Numbered from the stretch's first letter, positions 1 to 10,261 are shown. The stretch is 35,416 nucleotides of DNA from an uncultured Micrococcales bacterium (GCA_903832875.1 CAILDA010000028.1:1-35416); one strand, 5' to 3'. Program-made: numbers and translations. Notes: a model not told the origin generated them from the sequence alone.

Positions 1-288
1 CTTCATCGCTTTATAGGTTTCTTGTTCTAACTTGTCTAACTGTGAACCTGATTCGATACGGCTATTAGGGCCTAGGGCACCAGCAGCTGCACCATCAACG
101 ATTTCATCGGCAACACGAACTAGGGCATAGATGTTTTGAACATGAGTTCTAACCGGTTGCTTTAGGAGATTGCTGGCTAAGCCAAAAGAGGTCGAATAGG
201 ACCGAATTACCTCACGGCTTGATCGGATAGCCGCCTGCGTATAGCGAGCGAGGCTTTGCTTATCTAGATCTTCTTGAGGATTTGGCAC
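1..288 (-). CDS. crtB: Phytoene synthase, N-terminal part (gene cut by window edge)
   Basis: Reading leftward from a GTG at 288, 96 codons stay open to the window edge, so the C-terminal two thirds is missing. The translation contains SYSTSFGLASNLL followed by a helix reading IYALVRVADEIVDG. This is the usual start of trans-isoprenyl diphosphate synthases of the squalene/phytoene synthase family, and DEIVD fits the first Asp-rich Mg-diphosphate site. The family condenses two geranylgeranyl diphosphates to phytoene, the first committed step of carotenoid synthesis. A TAA lies two codons upstream in frame, so GTG 288 is the only start; no clear Shine-Dalgarno is seen. It follows the corA-like stop by 9 bp and may be co-transcribed with it. 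Squalene synthase (HpnC/HpnD) is the alternative, less likely given the motif wording. Confidence 0.82.
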   Translation of the reverse strand, partial: MPNPQEDLDKQSLARYTQAAIRSSREVIRSYSTSFGLASNLLKQPVRTHVQNIYALVRVADEIVDGAAAGALGPNSRIESGSQLDKLEQETYKAMK

Positions 289-297
289 TTGTTAAGG

Positions 298-1269
298 CTA
301 TAACCAGTCTCGTCTCCGGAAAAGCCAATATAGGCCTCCCGAAATTCCAACTATTAGGACGCAGGACCAAATGAAACCAGTTTGAGTTTCAAATCCTGGG
401 TAGGGGAGATTTTGACCATAGAAACCGGTGATCGCCGTTGGCACCGCAAAGATCGCTGCCCAGCTGGTTACCTTTTTCATGATTAGGTTCATCTGGTTTC
501 CTTGAATGGTCAAATTGGTTTCCAAAAGTGTTGTTACTAGGTCTCTGAGTGAGTCTGTCCAGTCTGCAACCCGCATCACATGGTCGTAGACATCTTGGAA
601 ATACGGCATCATGTGATCGCCAAGAATGTCGGACTCTCGTTTGACTAGGGGGTTTAGAACTTCTCGCATTGGTATCGCGATTCTGCGAAGGGTGACGATG
701 GCTTTTCTAAGGGAATAGCTCCTTTGTTGAATGACACGGTCATTTCGCTTGGTATCGAACATGATTGCTTCAAGCTCTTCAAGTTCAGAATCAAGTTCCT
801 GGATCACATCGAAGTAACTGTCAACAACGACATCTAGTAATCCCCAAAGCAGATAGTCAACCCCACCATCAGATAACTCAACACTTTTATCCCAGCATTT
901 AGTAACAGCGGAAACGTCAAAGTCTCCCTTGGTTCTGATAGTTATCAGACCTCGGTGAGTAACAAATACCGACATCTCGATTGATTCCAGGACTTTGAGC
1001 TCAGCGTTGTATGCCGCATGGTAGAGATTTATGAATAGGTGGCTGTCATAGTGATCGATCTTTGGTCGCTGCATACCTTTGAAGGCATCTTCAACGGCTA
1101 GCTCATGAAGGCCGAGAGTTTCGGAGAGATGGTGAAGTTCATCTGGGGTTGGGCCAACTAGATCTAGCCAATAAACAGCACTCTCATCGCTGGCAATTTG
1201 ACCAAGTTGACTCAGGTCAAAATCAACCTCGACGACCTTGCCGCTTCGGTAAATTCGACTTTTCAACAT
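298..1269 (-). CDS. corA: CorA-family divalent metal ion transporter
   Basis: 323 aa, a normal CorA length. The first ~260 residues form a soluble, charged region with the long helices typical of the CorA funnel (ELDSELEELEAIMFDTKRNDR). Two membrane helices follow at about 265-283 and 295-315, and a basic C-terminus ends RRRDWL. CorA proteins are homopentameric inner-membrane channels for Mg2+ (also Co2+/Ni2+); the ZntB branch transports Zn2+. The loop between the helices should carry Gly-Met-Asn, but here reads Tyr-Gly-Gln-Asn (GQN at about 285-287), so ion preference cannot be stated firmly. The ATG at 1269 is divergent from ilvD with 85 bp between them. The gene is immediately upstream of crtB on the same strand. 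Confidence 0.88.
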   Translation of the reverse strand: MLKSRIYRSGKVVEVDFDLSQLGQIASDESAVYWLDLVGPTPDELHHLSETLGLHELAVEDAFKGMQRPKIDHYDSHLFINLYHAAYNAELKVLESIEMSVFVTHRGLITIRTKGDFDVSAVTKCWDKSVELSDGGVDYLLWGLLDVVVDSYFDVIQELDSELEELEAIMFDTKRNDRVIQQRSYSLRKAIVTLRRIAIPMREVLNPLVKRESDILGDHMMPYFQDVYDHVMRVADWTDSLRDLVTTLLETNLTIQGNQMNLIMKKVTSWAAIFAVPTAITGFYGQNLPYPGFETQTGFIWSCVLIVGISGGLYWLFRRRDWL

Positions 1270-1319
1270 GCTCTAATCATGCCACTGCAGTAAGTGTCAC
1301 TGGTCTGCGAATCTGGTCA

Positions 1320-1348
1320 TTCCAAGCGGTACTGATTTCGCCTAAACT
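1320..1348 (+). promoter_or_regulatory. Likely leaderless promoter of the ilvDBNC operon
   Basis: TTCCAA (1320-1325), 17 bp, then TAAACT (1343-1348), then six bases to the ilvD ATG at 1355. A start point about 6-7 nt after the -10 box would fall on or next to the A of the ATG, and no Shine-Dalgarno is present, so a leaderless mRNA is inferred. With no leader there is no room for a BCAA attenuator peptide. The -35 match is weak. Confidence 0.5.
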
Positions 1349-1354
1349 TGTCTA

Positions 1355-3046
1355 ATGAGCAAAGATATGAAGCCTAGAAGCCGGGTAGTAACCGACGGTA
1401 TTGAGCGTGCAGCAGCCAGAGGAATGCTTAGAGCTGTTGGCATGGGGGATGAGGACTGGGAAAAGCCTCAAATTGGTGTGGCATCTTCATGGAATGAAGT
1501 GACCCCTTGCAACCTTTCATTGGATCGTTTAGCCGATGCCGCTAAGCAGGGTGTTCACGCCGCTAACGGTTATCCACTTGAATTTGGCACTATTTCTGTC
1601 TCTGACGGTATTTCTATGGGTCACGAGGGAATGCATTTCTCTCTAGTTTCTAGAGAAGTTATCGCTGACTCAGTTGAGACTGTGATGCAGGCAGAAAGAC
1701 TTGACGGTTCTGTACTTTTGGCTGGTTGTGACAAGTCACTGCCAGGCATGTTGATGGCTGCTGCTCGATTAGATCTTGCTTCAGTGTTCTTGTATGCAGG
1801 AACCATTGCTCCGGGTTGGGTCAAGCTCAGCGATGGAACTGAAAAAGAAGTAACCATCATTGATGCTTTTGAAGCAGTTGGTGCTTGCAAGGCTGGAACT
1901 ATGAGCCTTGAAGATCTTGATCGTATTGAACGAGCTATCTGTCCAGGTGAAGGTGCCTGCGGTGGAATGTATACCGCTAACACAATGGCTTGTGCTGCTG
2001 AAGCTATGGGTATGTCATTACCTGGTTCAGCTTCTCCTCCTTCTGCTGATAGAAGAAGAGATAACTGGGCTCACCGTTCAGGTGAAGCAGTGGTGAACCT
2101 TATTGCTAAAGGCATTACCGCTAGAGACATCATTACTAAGAAGGCTTTGGAGAACGCTATTGCTGTGACCATGGCTTTCGGTGGTTCGACAAACGCAGTT
2201 CTACACTTCCTGGCTATCGCTAAAGAAGCGGAAGTTGATCTAACTCTTGATGACTTCAACAGAATCGCAGATAAGGTTCCACACCTAGGAGATCTAAAGC
2301 CGTTCGGTAGATACGTTATGGCTGATGTTGACCGCGTTGGTGGAGTTCCTGTTGTTATGAAGGCTCTTTTAGATGCAGGTCTAATCCACGGTGATGCACT
2401 AACTGTTACCGGTAAGACTGTTGCTGAGAACCTTGCTGGAATTAACCCACCTGACCCTGATGGCAAAATCATCAGAGCTCTAAATAACCCAATTCACAAA
2501 ACTGGTGGAATCTCAATCCTTAAAGGTTCAATGGCTCCTGATGGTGCTGTTGTGAAGACCGCTGGTTTTGATCTTGAGGACTTCACTGGTCCTGCTCGTG
2601 TCTTTGAAAGAGAAGCTGCAGCGATGCAGGCTCTTACCGAAGGCAAGATCCAAGCAGGCGATGTTGTTGTTATTCGCTACGAAGGACCTAAGGGTGGTCC
2701 TGGTATGCGTGAGATGCTAGCCATCACCAGCGCTATTAAAGGTGCGGGACTAGGTAAAGATGTATTACTCTTGACTGACGGACGATTCTCAGGCGGCACA
2801 ACCGGCCTGTGTATCGGACACATTGCACCAGAGGCGACCGATGGCGGTCCAATTGCTCTGGTACGCGATTCAGACTTAATACGAGTCAACATCGCAGCTC
2901 GCACGCTCGAACTACTAGTTGAGCCAGAAGAGTTGGCAGCCCGTAAAGCAGAATGGGTGCCACTAGAACCCCGTTATACCCGTGGAGTACTCGCAAAGTA
3001 TTCAAAGCTGGTGCATTCAGCAGCTGAAGGTGCTTACTGCGGTTAA
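1355..3046 (+). CDS. ilvD: Dihydroxy-acid dehydratase
   Basis: Dehydrates 2,3-dihydroxy-isovalerate and 2,3-dihydroxy-3-methylvalerate to the 2-keto acids of valine and isoleucine synthesis, in the cytoplasm. The 563-aa protein shows the family landmarks in order: a Cys at about 52 ([10 protein letters not shown]), Cys 125 in [12 protein letters not shown], and Cys 202 in [16 protein letters not shown]. These are the expected iron-sulfur ligands of the three-cysteine type. The C-terminal [16 protein letters not shown] block is the second signature. It is first of four co-directional genes (23 bp before ilvB), and the ATG follows a promoter-like -10 box. The last ~300 bp uses more C/G-ending codons than the middle of the gene. 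Confidence 0.97.
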   Translation: MSKDMKPRSRVVTDGIERAAARGMLRAVGMGDEDWEKPQIGVASSWNEVTPCNLSLDRLADAAKQGVHAANGYPLEFGTISVSDGISMGHEGMHFSLVSREVIADSVETVMQAERLDGSVLLAGCDKSLPGMLMAAARLDLASVFLYAGTIAPGWVKLSDGTEKEVTIIDAFEAVGACKAGTMSLEDLDRIERAICPGEGACGGMYTANTMACAAEAMGMSLPGSASPPSADRRRDNWAHRSGEAVVNLIAKGITARDIITKKALENAIAVTMAFGGSTNAVLHFLAIAKEAEVDLTLDDFNRIADKVPHLGDLKPFGRYVMADVDRVGGVPVVMKALLDAGLIHGDALTVTGKTVAENLAGINPPDPDGKIIRALNNPIHKTGGISILKGSMAPDGAVVKTAGFDLEDFTGPARVFEREAAAMQALTEGKIQAGDVVVIRYEGPKGGPGMREMLAITSAIKGAGLGKDVLLLTDGRFSGGTTGLCIGHIAPEATDGGPIALVRDSDLIRVNIAARTLELLVEPEELAARKAEWVPLEPRYTRGVLAKYSKLVHSAAEGAYCG

Positions 3047-3069
3047 CACAGGTCCAAACAAGGATAAAA

Positions 3070-4830
3070 ATGGCTAACGAAGTTTTAACAGGTGCTCAGG
3101 CGATTGTAAGAAGCCTTGAGTTGCTAGGTGTTACCGATATTTTCGGTCTGCCTGGTGGAGCAATCTTGCCTACCTACGATCCACTAATGGATTCAACGAA
3201 GATCAGACACATCCTTGTTCGTCACGAACAAGGTGCAGGTCATGCTGCTGAAGGCTATGCCTCAGCTTCAGGAAAACTGGGTGTTTGTATTGCAACAAGC
3301 GGACCGGGAGCTACCAACCTAGTAACAGCTATTGCTGATGCACACATGGACTCAGTTCCACTACTTGCTATTACCGGTCAGGTGAACTCAACTTCTATTG
3401 GTACCGATGCTTTCCAAGAGGCAGACATCGTTGGTATCACAATGCCAATTACCAAGCACTCTTTCCTAGTTACCAAAGCAGAAGATATTCCAGCAGTTCT
3501 TGCATCTGCTGTTCTGATTGCAACAACAGGACGCCCAGGACCAGTTCTTGTTGACATTGCTAAAGATGCTCAGAACGGTAAAGCAGAATTCATTTGGCCA
3601 CCGAAGATTGATCTTCCTGGTTACAAGCCAGTTACCAAACCTCACGGTAAGCAGATTCAAGCTGCTGCTCAACTAATCAAAGATGCTAAGCGACCAGTAC
3701 TTTATGTCGGTGGTGGAATTGTTAGAGCAGGAGCACACCTAGAACTTCTAGAACTAGCCAAGATTATTGGTGCACCTGTTGTTACCACTCTGATGGCAAG
3801 AGGAGCATATCCAGATTCAGATGAACAGAACCTAGGTATGCCAGGTATGCATGGAACAGTTCCTGCGGTTACTGCATTACAACGCAGCGATTTGCTTATT
3901 ACTCTTGGCGCTCGTTTTGATGACCGGGTTACCGGTCAGGTAAAGACTTTTGCTGTTGGAGCAAAGGTTATTCACGTAGATATTGATCCTGCTGAAATCG
4001 GCAAGATTCGTTTTGCTGATGTTCCTATCGTTGGCGATGCTAAAGAAGTTATTACTGAACTTAACACTGAACTAAAAGCAGATCTAAAAGGAAATAAGCC
4101 AGACATTGCTGAGTGGTGGGCATTCTTGAACGATCTAAGAACTCGTTACCCACTTGGATACACACAGCCTGACGATGGCAAAATGTCACCGCAGTTTGTT
4201 ATCTCTCGTATCGGTGAACTATCAGGACCAGAAGCTATCTTTGCTGCTGGTGTTGGACAACACCAGATGTGGTCTGCTCAGTTCATTAAATACGAACGAC
4301 CTAACTCTTGGTTGAACTCAGGTGGAGCTGGAACCATGGGTTATGCAGTTCCTGCGGCTATGGGTGCCAAAGTTGCTCAACCAGAAAGATTAGTTTGGGC
4401 TATTGATGGTGATGGTTGTTTCCAGATGACTAACCAGGAACTTGCTACCTGTACCATCAACAACATTCCAATCAAGGTTGCCATCATCAACAACTCTTCA
4501 CTTGGAATGGTGAGACAGTGGCAGACACTGTTCTATAACTCTCGTTACTCAAATACAGATCTAAACACCGGAACAGACACCATCATGGTTCCTGACTTTG
4601 TGAAGTTAGCTGAAGCCTACGGTTGCCTAGGTATTCGAGTTGAAAAAGAAGAAGATGTTGACGCTGCTATCAAGCTAGCGATGGAGACAAACGACCGACC
4701 AGTTGTTATTGACTTCATTGTTGGAAGAGATGCAATGGTTTGGCCTATGGTTCCAGCAGGACTTTCAAATGATGCGGTTCAGTTCGCTAAAGATGAAAGA
4801 CCAGTCTGGGAAGAAGGGGAGGAGGAGTAA
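3070..4830 (+). CDS. ilvB: Acetolactate synthase, large (catalytic) subunit
   Basis: ThDP-dependent condensation of pyruvate with pyruvate or 2-ketobutyrate, the first common step of branched-chain amino acid synthesis. At 586 aa it is the usual length. The N-terminal domain carries the catalytic Glu at about residue 53 ([16 protein letters not shown]), the middle is the FAD-binding domain, and the C-terminal domain has the ThDP/Mg motif DGDGCFQM...INN. An AAGGAT Shine-Dalgarno precedes the ATG. Its stop abuts the ilvN ATG with no gap, and GGAGGAG at the end of ilvB serves as the ilvN ribosome site, implying coupled translation of the two subunits. Confidence 0.97.
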   Translation: MANEVLTGAQAIVRSLELLGVTDIFGLPGGAILPTYDPLMDSTKIRHILVRHEQGAGHAAEGYASASGKLGVCIATSGPGATNLVTAIADAHMDSVPLLAITGQVNSTSIGTDAFQEADIVGITMPITKHSFLVTKAEDIPAVLASAVLIATTGRPGPVLVDIAKDAQNGKAEFIWPPKIDLPGYKPVTKPHGKQIQAAAQLIKDAKRPVLYVGGGIVRAGAHLELLELAKIIGAPVVTTLMARGAYPDSDEQNLGMPGMHGTVPAVTALQRSDLLITLGARFDDRVTGQVKTFAVGAKVIHVDIDPAEIGKIRFADVPIVGDAKEVITELNTELKADLKGNKPDIAEWWAFLNDLRTRYPLGYTQPDDGKMSPQFVISRIGELSGPEAIFAAGVGQHQMWSAQFIKYERPNSWLNSGGAGTMGYAVPAAMGAKVAQPERLVWAIDGDGCFQMTNQELATCTINNIPIKVAIINNSSLGMVRQWQTLFYNSRYSNTDLNTGTDTIMVPDFVKLAEAYGCLGIRVEKEEDVDAAIKLAMETNDRPVVIDFIVGRDAMVWPMVPAGLSNDAVQFAKDERPVWEEGEEE

Positions 4831-5337
4831 ATGTCACAGCACGTACTATCCCTTCTAGTTGAAGACCGTCCAGGTCTACTTACCCGTGTTGCAGGTTTGT
4901 TTGCTCGTCGTGGTTTCAACATTGAATCTCTTGCTGTTGGTGCTACCGAAGTTGAAGGTCTATCAAGAATCACAGTTGTGGTAAACGTTGATGGTCTTCC
5001 TCTAGAGCAGGTAACCAAGCAGTTGAACAAGTTGATCAACGTAATCAAGGTTGTTGAGCTTGATGCTGAGACCACTGTTGAGCGTGATCACATGCTTATT
5101 AAGGTAAGAACCGATGCCGCTACTCGCTCACAGGTCTTAGAAGCGGTAACCTTATTCCGTGCCCGCGTCATCGACGTCGCGAGCGATGCACTAATTATTG
5201 AGGTAACTGGCGAAACCGCCAAGTGTCAAGCCTTCATCAAAGTTCTCGAACCGTTCGGCATCAAAGAATTGGTGCAGTCGGGTGTTTTGGCTATTGGACG
5301 TGGTTCAAAGTCAATCACCGAGAAGGTTCTTAAGTAG
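4831..5337 (+). CDS. ilvN: Acetolactate synthase, small regulatory subunit
   Basis: 168 aa. An N-terminal ACT domain (about residues 3-75; HVLSLLVEDRPGLLTRVAGLF, FNIESLAVG) is followed by the C-terminal ALS small-subunit domain (DAATRSQVLEAVTLFRARVIDV...). This family activates IlvB and gives valine feedback inhibition. The ATG directly follows the ilvB TAA and is served by GGAGGAG inside ilvB, so synthesis of the subunits is probably coupled. The stretch at about 5120-5290 is visibly richer in C/G-ending codons (cgc, gtc, gcg, ctc) than its flanks. Confidence 0.96.
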   Translation: MSQHVLSLLVEDRPGLLTRVAGLFARRGFNIESLAVGATEVEGLSRITVVVNVDGLPLEQVTKQLNKLINVIKVVELDAETTVERDHMLIKVRTDAATRSQVLEAVTLFRARVIDVASDALIIEVTGETAKCQAFIKVLEPFGIKELVQSGVLAIGRGSKSITEKVLK

Positions 5338-5349
5338 TACTAACCATAA

Positions 5350-6393
<1,044 letters not shown>

Positions 6394-6410
6394 GCCCGAA
6401 AGTTTAACCA

Positions 6411-6449
6411 GTGAAATCCCGAGTATTTATTACTCGGGATTTCACTTTT
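6411..6449 (+). terminator. Intrinsic terminator of the ilv operon
   Basis: A perfect 15-bp inverted repeat (GTGAAATCCCGAGTA, five-base loop TTTAT, TACTCGGGATTTCAC) followed directly by TTTT. Loop 6426-6430. It is the strongest hairpin in the window and separates ilvC from the unrelated surface-protein gene. The mirror strand offers only AC-rich flanks, so it acts rightward. Confidence 0.93.
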
Positions 6450-6547
6450 AATGAGCATTCTTAGACATGTTCAACTACTAGGATTATCGGCAAGACTTTT
6501 TGAAAATGTGCGTTTTTATGAAGTAACTACTTTTGAAATGGTGCAAA

Positions 6548-9500
6548 ATGCTCAAGTCTCTCGAGGTGATCCTCAAGAAAGTTGCTGTGATCCTGGCAGT
6601 GGCTGGCTTTTTAGTCACGCCGAGTCTTCTGCTTGGATCTGCGCAGGCAACTGGGAGTACTGTCCGCCTAATGGAAGGCTACAACCCACCAGGACTTGGT
6701 GGAGTTTCCCCTCTTGAACTTGGGGTAAAGGTTTCAACTTCAGAAGAGGGCTGGATAAAGAAAGTATTCTTCTACAAATATGCAGGTGACGAAGGTGGCC
6801 ATTCTGCCCACATCTGGTCAGCTAGTGGAATTCTTTTAGGCTCACAAGATTTTGTTGATGAAACATCAAGTGGCTGGCAAAGTATTGCTCTAGATAATCC
6901 AGTTCACGTTGTTGCGAATCAAACCTTTACTGTTTCGGTTTATGGCTCGACTTATTATTTTGCTGGAGGTTCTTTCCCAACACGAACCTCGGGTCCGCTA
7001 ACAGTTCTTGACAGTAACTACAAGTACACCGACCATCCTGAATTTCCTCAAGACACAGTTCACACCAACTATGCCGTTGACTTCAACTTCTCCAGTGACT
7101 CCACTCCAGAACAAGCTGAGCCGGTGCCCGGTTTGAGAGTGGATGTTTATTCAATTCAGGGTAGTGGCGGGCAACCAGCACGAGCTCCGGACTATATCTT
7201 GTGTTCAACAACTAATGCTGATTCATGGACTTCGGTTCAATCAATCAATCATGCATTTGATTCTGATTACGGCGGTGTGGTGGCAGGTTGTAATAGTGAT
7301 TTTGTAATGATTCATTACACGGGTTATTTGACCTGGCCAAAAACTGAAACGGTTCGATTACAAGCTTTAGCTGACGATGGTTTCTTCATGACCTTGGACG
7401 GCGAAACTGTGATCAATGACTGGTCTCTAAAACCATGTTCTGGACCAGTAGTGTCACATGACTTTGTTGCTAACACACCTCAAAAATTGGATGCTTGGTT
7501 CTTTGAATGGGGTGGTGGCGCTTGCAGCAGACTCGGCTTACTCCAAGGTAACGACTTTGTTGCGATTCCAAAGGATGCTTACACAAAGAATTCTTCATAC
7601 ACCCCTTGGAAACTTCCAGCTGTAGAGCCTTCTAAACCTCTCAATGTTTCAGCAACGGTAACAGGTGTTGACATCAATGTTTCCTGGGATGCACCCCTGA
7701 GTGATGGCGGAGCTGATATTTCTGGTTATACAGCTACCGCAAGCGGTGGTGGTCAGTTCTTCAACTGCCAGGCAACCGCTTCTGCTAGAAGCTGCACCAT
7801 TTCACCAGTGCCAGCAGGTAGAGAATATTCAATTACCGTAGTCGCTCAAAGTGATTCGGGCAGGCTACAGTCTCAAGATTCAGATTCAATAAATAAAACA
7901 ATTGGAACGGGAGTGCTACATCCGGTTCTAACAGCCCCACACATGGACCCACTAACATTTGGCCAATTGGTCTCTGATGGCACACTCTCTGGTGGCGTAT
8001 CAAATGTGCCAGGCTCATTTAGTTTCAAATTCCCTAACACTCAGCTAGAGGCTGGAACTTCTGAGATTGATATTGTTTTCACACCGGTTGACACAACAAC
8101 TTATGCCACAGAAACTCTCACCATCGATGTTTTGGTCAATCAAGCAGCTCGATCTCTTTCGTGGTCAAGTCAAACTGATGAGCCTTGGGATTACGGGACA
8201 GCTCACAAATCAGAAGCAAGTGCTTCCAATGGTGATGGGGTGATCAGTTATTCCGTTCTAAAAACTTCAGGCATTTGTTCCATAGATTCAAACACGGGAG
8301 AACTCACAGCGTTGCGAGCCGGGGATTGCATCATTGAAGCCAACCTTGAAGCTAGTGGCAACTATCTTTCTGCTTCAAGTCAAAAAACTCTAACAGTGAT
8401 TCCAATTGCACCTGATTCGCCTGAGAATGTTGGGGTAGCCCTTAACGACACCACTGCAACTGTGAGTTGGGAGAGTCCTGTTAGTGATGGTGGAACTTCA
8501 ATTTCAAGCTATGCGGTCACCCTAAGAAATGGTGATGAAACTAAATCCTGTTCTGCGCCTGCCACAGAGCGCACTTGCACAATAGAAGGCTTAACACAGG
8601 GTGTTGATTATTCGGTTGAAGTAGTTGCGCTCTCCAACCAAGACCAGCTGCAATCTCTACCTAGCTCAGCAGCAGTGACTGTTCCAGCATTAGTAGTGGA
8701 GCCACAACCTGAACCTGAACCTGAACCTGAACCTGAACCAAGTGCAGAACCGTATGTTGATCCGAGACCTTATGAAGAAATAAACCCAGTTGTTGATGAC
8801 CCTGTTGGTGTTGCACAAAAAACAGTTGCAGCTATAACCCTTGTTAGCGCTGTTGCTGCAGCTGGGGCAGCGGTTGCAGGCGCTGCAGGCGCTGCAGGTG
8901 CAGCTGGTGCTGCTGGTGGTGCGGCTTCGGGAGGCGCAAGCTCATCTTCTGGATCTTCTGGCGGAGCAAAAGCTGAATCGAAGTCTGAAGGACATGGTGA
9001 AAAACACAACGAAGTTGAGGAAGTTAGCCATCTAAGACACTTGAGTCGAGGCAAGATTGACGATGCATCGACATTTGGTGGTTCAGGCAAGTGGGGTGAC
9101 CTGTTAATGCTTTGGAGTGTTCCTTTGGTAATTGCTCTAGATAATCCACCTAAGAAGATTGCAAGAAGTTTTGCCAGGGTCTTGCCATTAGGTGCAAAGA
9201 TTTTCTCCGATGGTGCTTACCTTCGAGCCATGTTCGGAAGTTTCTCAGCGTTGCTTTCTTTGGTTTCAGTAGTTGCTGGAATTTTAGGTGCCACTCAAAC
9301 GAATGGAATGCTTTTACTTCCTAGCGTTGCTGTTGTTGCGACCATTGTTTTGATTGGAACCTTTGATGTTTTGGCTGGGTTCCTAGGAACTGCAACTCTT
9401 GCACTTGGGCTTGCTTTCACGGCAGGTATCCATACAGCAGCAGACGTTCGATTCTTGTTTGGAATCGTTGCTCTAGGAATTGTGCCACGTGTTATCTCAG

Positions 9501-10261
9501 GGGCGTTCAGAGCACTAAGACGAGAAGTAAGACCAGGGCTTTCATACCATTGGGAAAGATTGCTTGACTATGTTGTTGCTCCAATGCTTGCAGCTTGGGC
9601 TTCTTTCCAAATCGTTGGAATGTTGCCTATCTTCGCAGGTATCGCAATTCCAGTTGAAGATCTAGCTAAGGCAATTCCGCTAGTTGTTGCAGCCGGCATG
9701 ATTATTAGAGTTTCACTTGAAGAAATTGCAGGAAGATATTTCCCAGATCGCATTTCATACGTTCAGGTGGATGACCTGCCTAAAGCTCCGCTAGGACAAG
9801 TTCTAATTTCAACAGTTCTTCGAGCTGCCACTTTCGCTTTCATCGCAGCGGCTCTTATCGGAGTTAGCTGGCATTTATTCGTTGGAGCATTGATCTTCGT
9901 GCTGCCTAACATCCTGGGGTTATTCCAGTCCAAGTTCCCGAACTCTAGAAAGCTTTACCACCTGATGCCGCAAGGTTTAGTGAATCTCTGTGTCAGTCTT
10001 TGGCTTGGACAGGTAGCCCTGATTGTTATCACCGGCATTTTCCATGAGACTCCTGATCTAGCAAAGCTTGGATTCGTTCTTCTTCCGATTCCTACGCTAA
10101 TTCTGAGCATCTTGAAGTTATTTGGACGTCACGGACATGAAGGTGAGCCAAGGTTCTATGAGAAGCCAAACATGGGCTGGTTCTATCGCTTCGGAACTCT
10201 CATCATGCTTTTCATTACTGCTGAACTAACCCATACCATCAACACAACGAACCTGCTCTAA
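6548..10261 (+). CDS. Large exported multi-domain protein: DUF4082, PA14, FN3, Ig-like and FN3 domains fused to a polytopic membrane domain
   Basis: 1,237 aa from the ATG at 6548. An in-frame TTG at 6533 would add five residues; no clear ribosome site decides. Residues from the ATG: signal peptide 1-34 (hydrophobic stretch ending AQA); a DUF4082-like beta domain about 38-183 (EEGWIKKVFFYK, HIWSASGILLGSQDF); a PA14-like domain about 195-335 (MIHYTGYLTWP, LQALADDGFFMTLDGETVI); FN3 about 361-450; two Ig-like segments about 455-530 and 535-618; a second FN3 about 622-713; a Pro-Glu repeat 717-733; an Ala/Gly-rich hydrophobic stretch 758-795; a Ser/Gly linker and a charged His/Glu/Lys stretch to about 845; then about 390 residues with some nine or ten hydrophobic segments. 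The ectodomains suggest carbohydrate or surface binding. The membrane part matches no family I recognise. No function is claimed. Confidence 0.85.
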   Translation: MLKSLEVILKKVAVILAVAGFLVTPSLLLGSAQATGSTVRLMEGYNPPGLGGVSPLELGVKVSTSEEGWIKKVFFYKYAGDEGGHSAHIWSASGILLGSQDFVDETSSGWQSIALDNPVHVVANQTFTVSVYGSTYYFAGGSFPTRTSGPLTVLDSNYKYTDHPEFPQDTVHTNYAVDFNFSSDSTPEQAEPVPGLRVDVYSIQGSGGQPARAPDYILCSTTNADSWTSVQSINHAFDSDYGGVVAGCNSDFVMIHYTGYLTWPKTETVRLQALADDGFFMTLDGETVINDWSLKPCSGPVVSHDFVANTPQKLDAWFFEWGGGACSRLGLLQGNDFVAIPKDAYTKNSSYTPWKLPAVEPSKPLNVSATVTGVDINVSWDAPLSDGGADISGYTATASGGGQFFNCQATASARSCTISPVPAGREYSITVVAQSDSGRLQSQDSDSINKTIGTGVLHPVLTAPHMDPLTFGQLVSDGTLSGGVSNVPGSFSFKFPNTQLEAGTSEIDIVFTPVDTTTYATETLTIDVLVNQAARSLSWSSQTDEPWDYGTAHKSEASASNGDGVISYSVLKTSGICSIDSNTGELTALRAGDCIIEANLEASGNYLSASSQKTLTVIPIAPDSPENVGVALNDTTATVSWESPVSDGGTSISSYAVTLRNGDETKSCSAPATERTCTIEGLTQGVDYSVEVVALSNQDQLQSLPSSAAVTVPALVVEPQPEPEPEPEPEPSAEPYVDPRPYEEINPVVDDPVGVAQKTVAAITLVSAVAAAGAAVAGAAGAAGAAGAAGGAASGGASSSSGSSGGAKAESKSEGHGEKHNEVEEVSHLRHLSRGKIDDASTFGGSGKWGDLLMLWSVPLVIALDNPPKKIARSFARVLPLGAKIFSDGAYLRAMFGSFSALLSLVSVVAGILGATQTNGMLLLPSVAVVATIVLIGTFDVLAGFLGTATLALGLAFTAGIHTAADVRFLFGIVALGIVPRVISGAFRALRREVRPGLSYHWERLLDYVVAPMLAAWASFQIVGMLPIFAGIAIPVEDLAKAIPLVVAAGMIIRVSLEEIAGRYFPDRISYVQVDDLPKAPLGQVLISTVLRAATFAFIAAALIGVSWHLFVGALIFVLPNILGLFQSKFPNSRKLYHLMPQGLVNLCVSLWLGQVALIVITGIFHETPDLAKLGFVLLPIPTLILSILKLFGRHGHEGEPRFYEKPNMGWFYRFGTLIMLFITAELTHTINTTNLL
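8708..8737 (+). repeat. Hexanucleotide tandem repeat (CCTGAA)5 encoding Pro-Glu
   Basis: Five exact CCTGAA units inside the surface-protein gene, encoding the Pro-Glu spacer between the second FN3 domain and the membrane half. Because the unit is two codons, copy-number change would alter spacer length without breaking the frame. Confidence 0.9.
8876..8920 (+). repeat. Degenerate 9-bp tandem repeat encoding Ala-Gly-Ala
   Basis: GCAGGCGCT occurs twice exactly and then decays through GCAGGTGCA, GCTGGTGCT and GCTGGTGGT. It encodes the Ala/Gly run after the first membrane-like segment of the surface protein. It looks like local slippage expansion in a flexible linker. Confidence 0.75.

Noticed and set aside
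1621-2904. Several 75-133-aa minus-strand ORFs inside ilvD
   Set aside because: They are antisense shadows of a strongly conserved gene, rich in Ser/Pro/Arg as expected from reversed Gly/Ala codons, with no ribosome sites.
6451-6717. 88-aa ORF overlapping the start of the surface-protein gene
   Set aside because: It is in another frame, starts inside the terminator tail and lacks any protein-like pattern; the long frame with signal peptide and domains is the real gene.
8770-9090. Minus-strand Ala/Pro-rich ORF of 106 aa
   Set aside because: It is the antisense of the Ala/Gly repeat of the surface protein; its composition is explained by the repeat.
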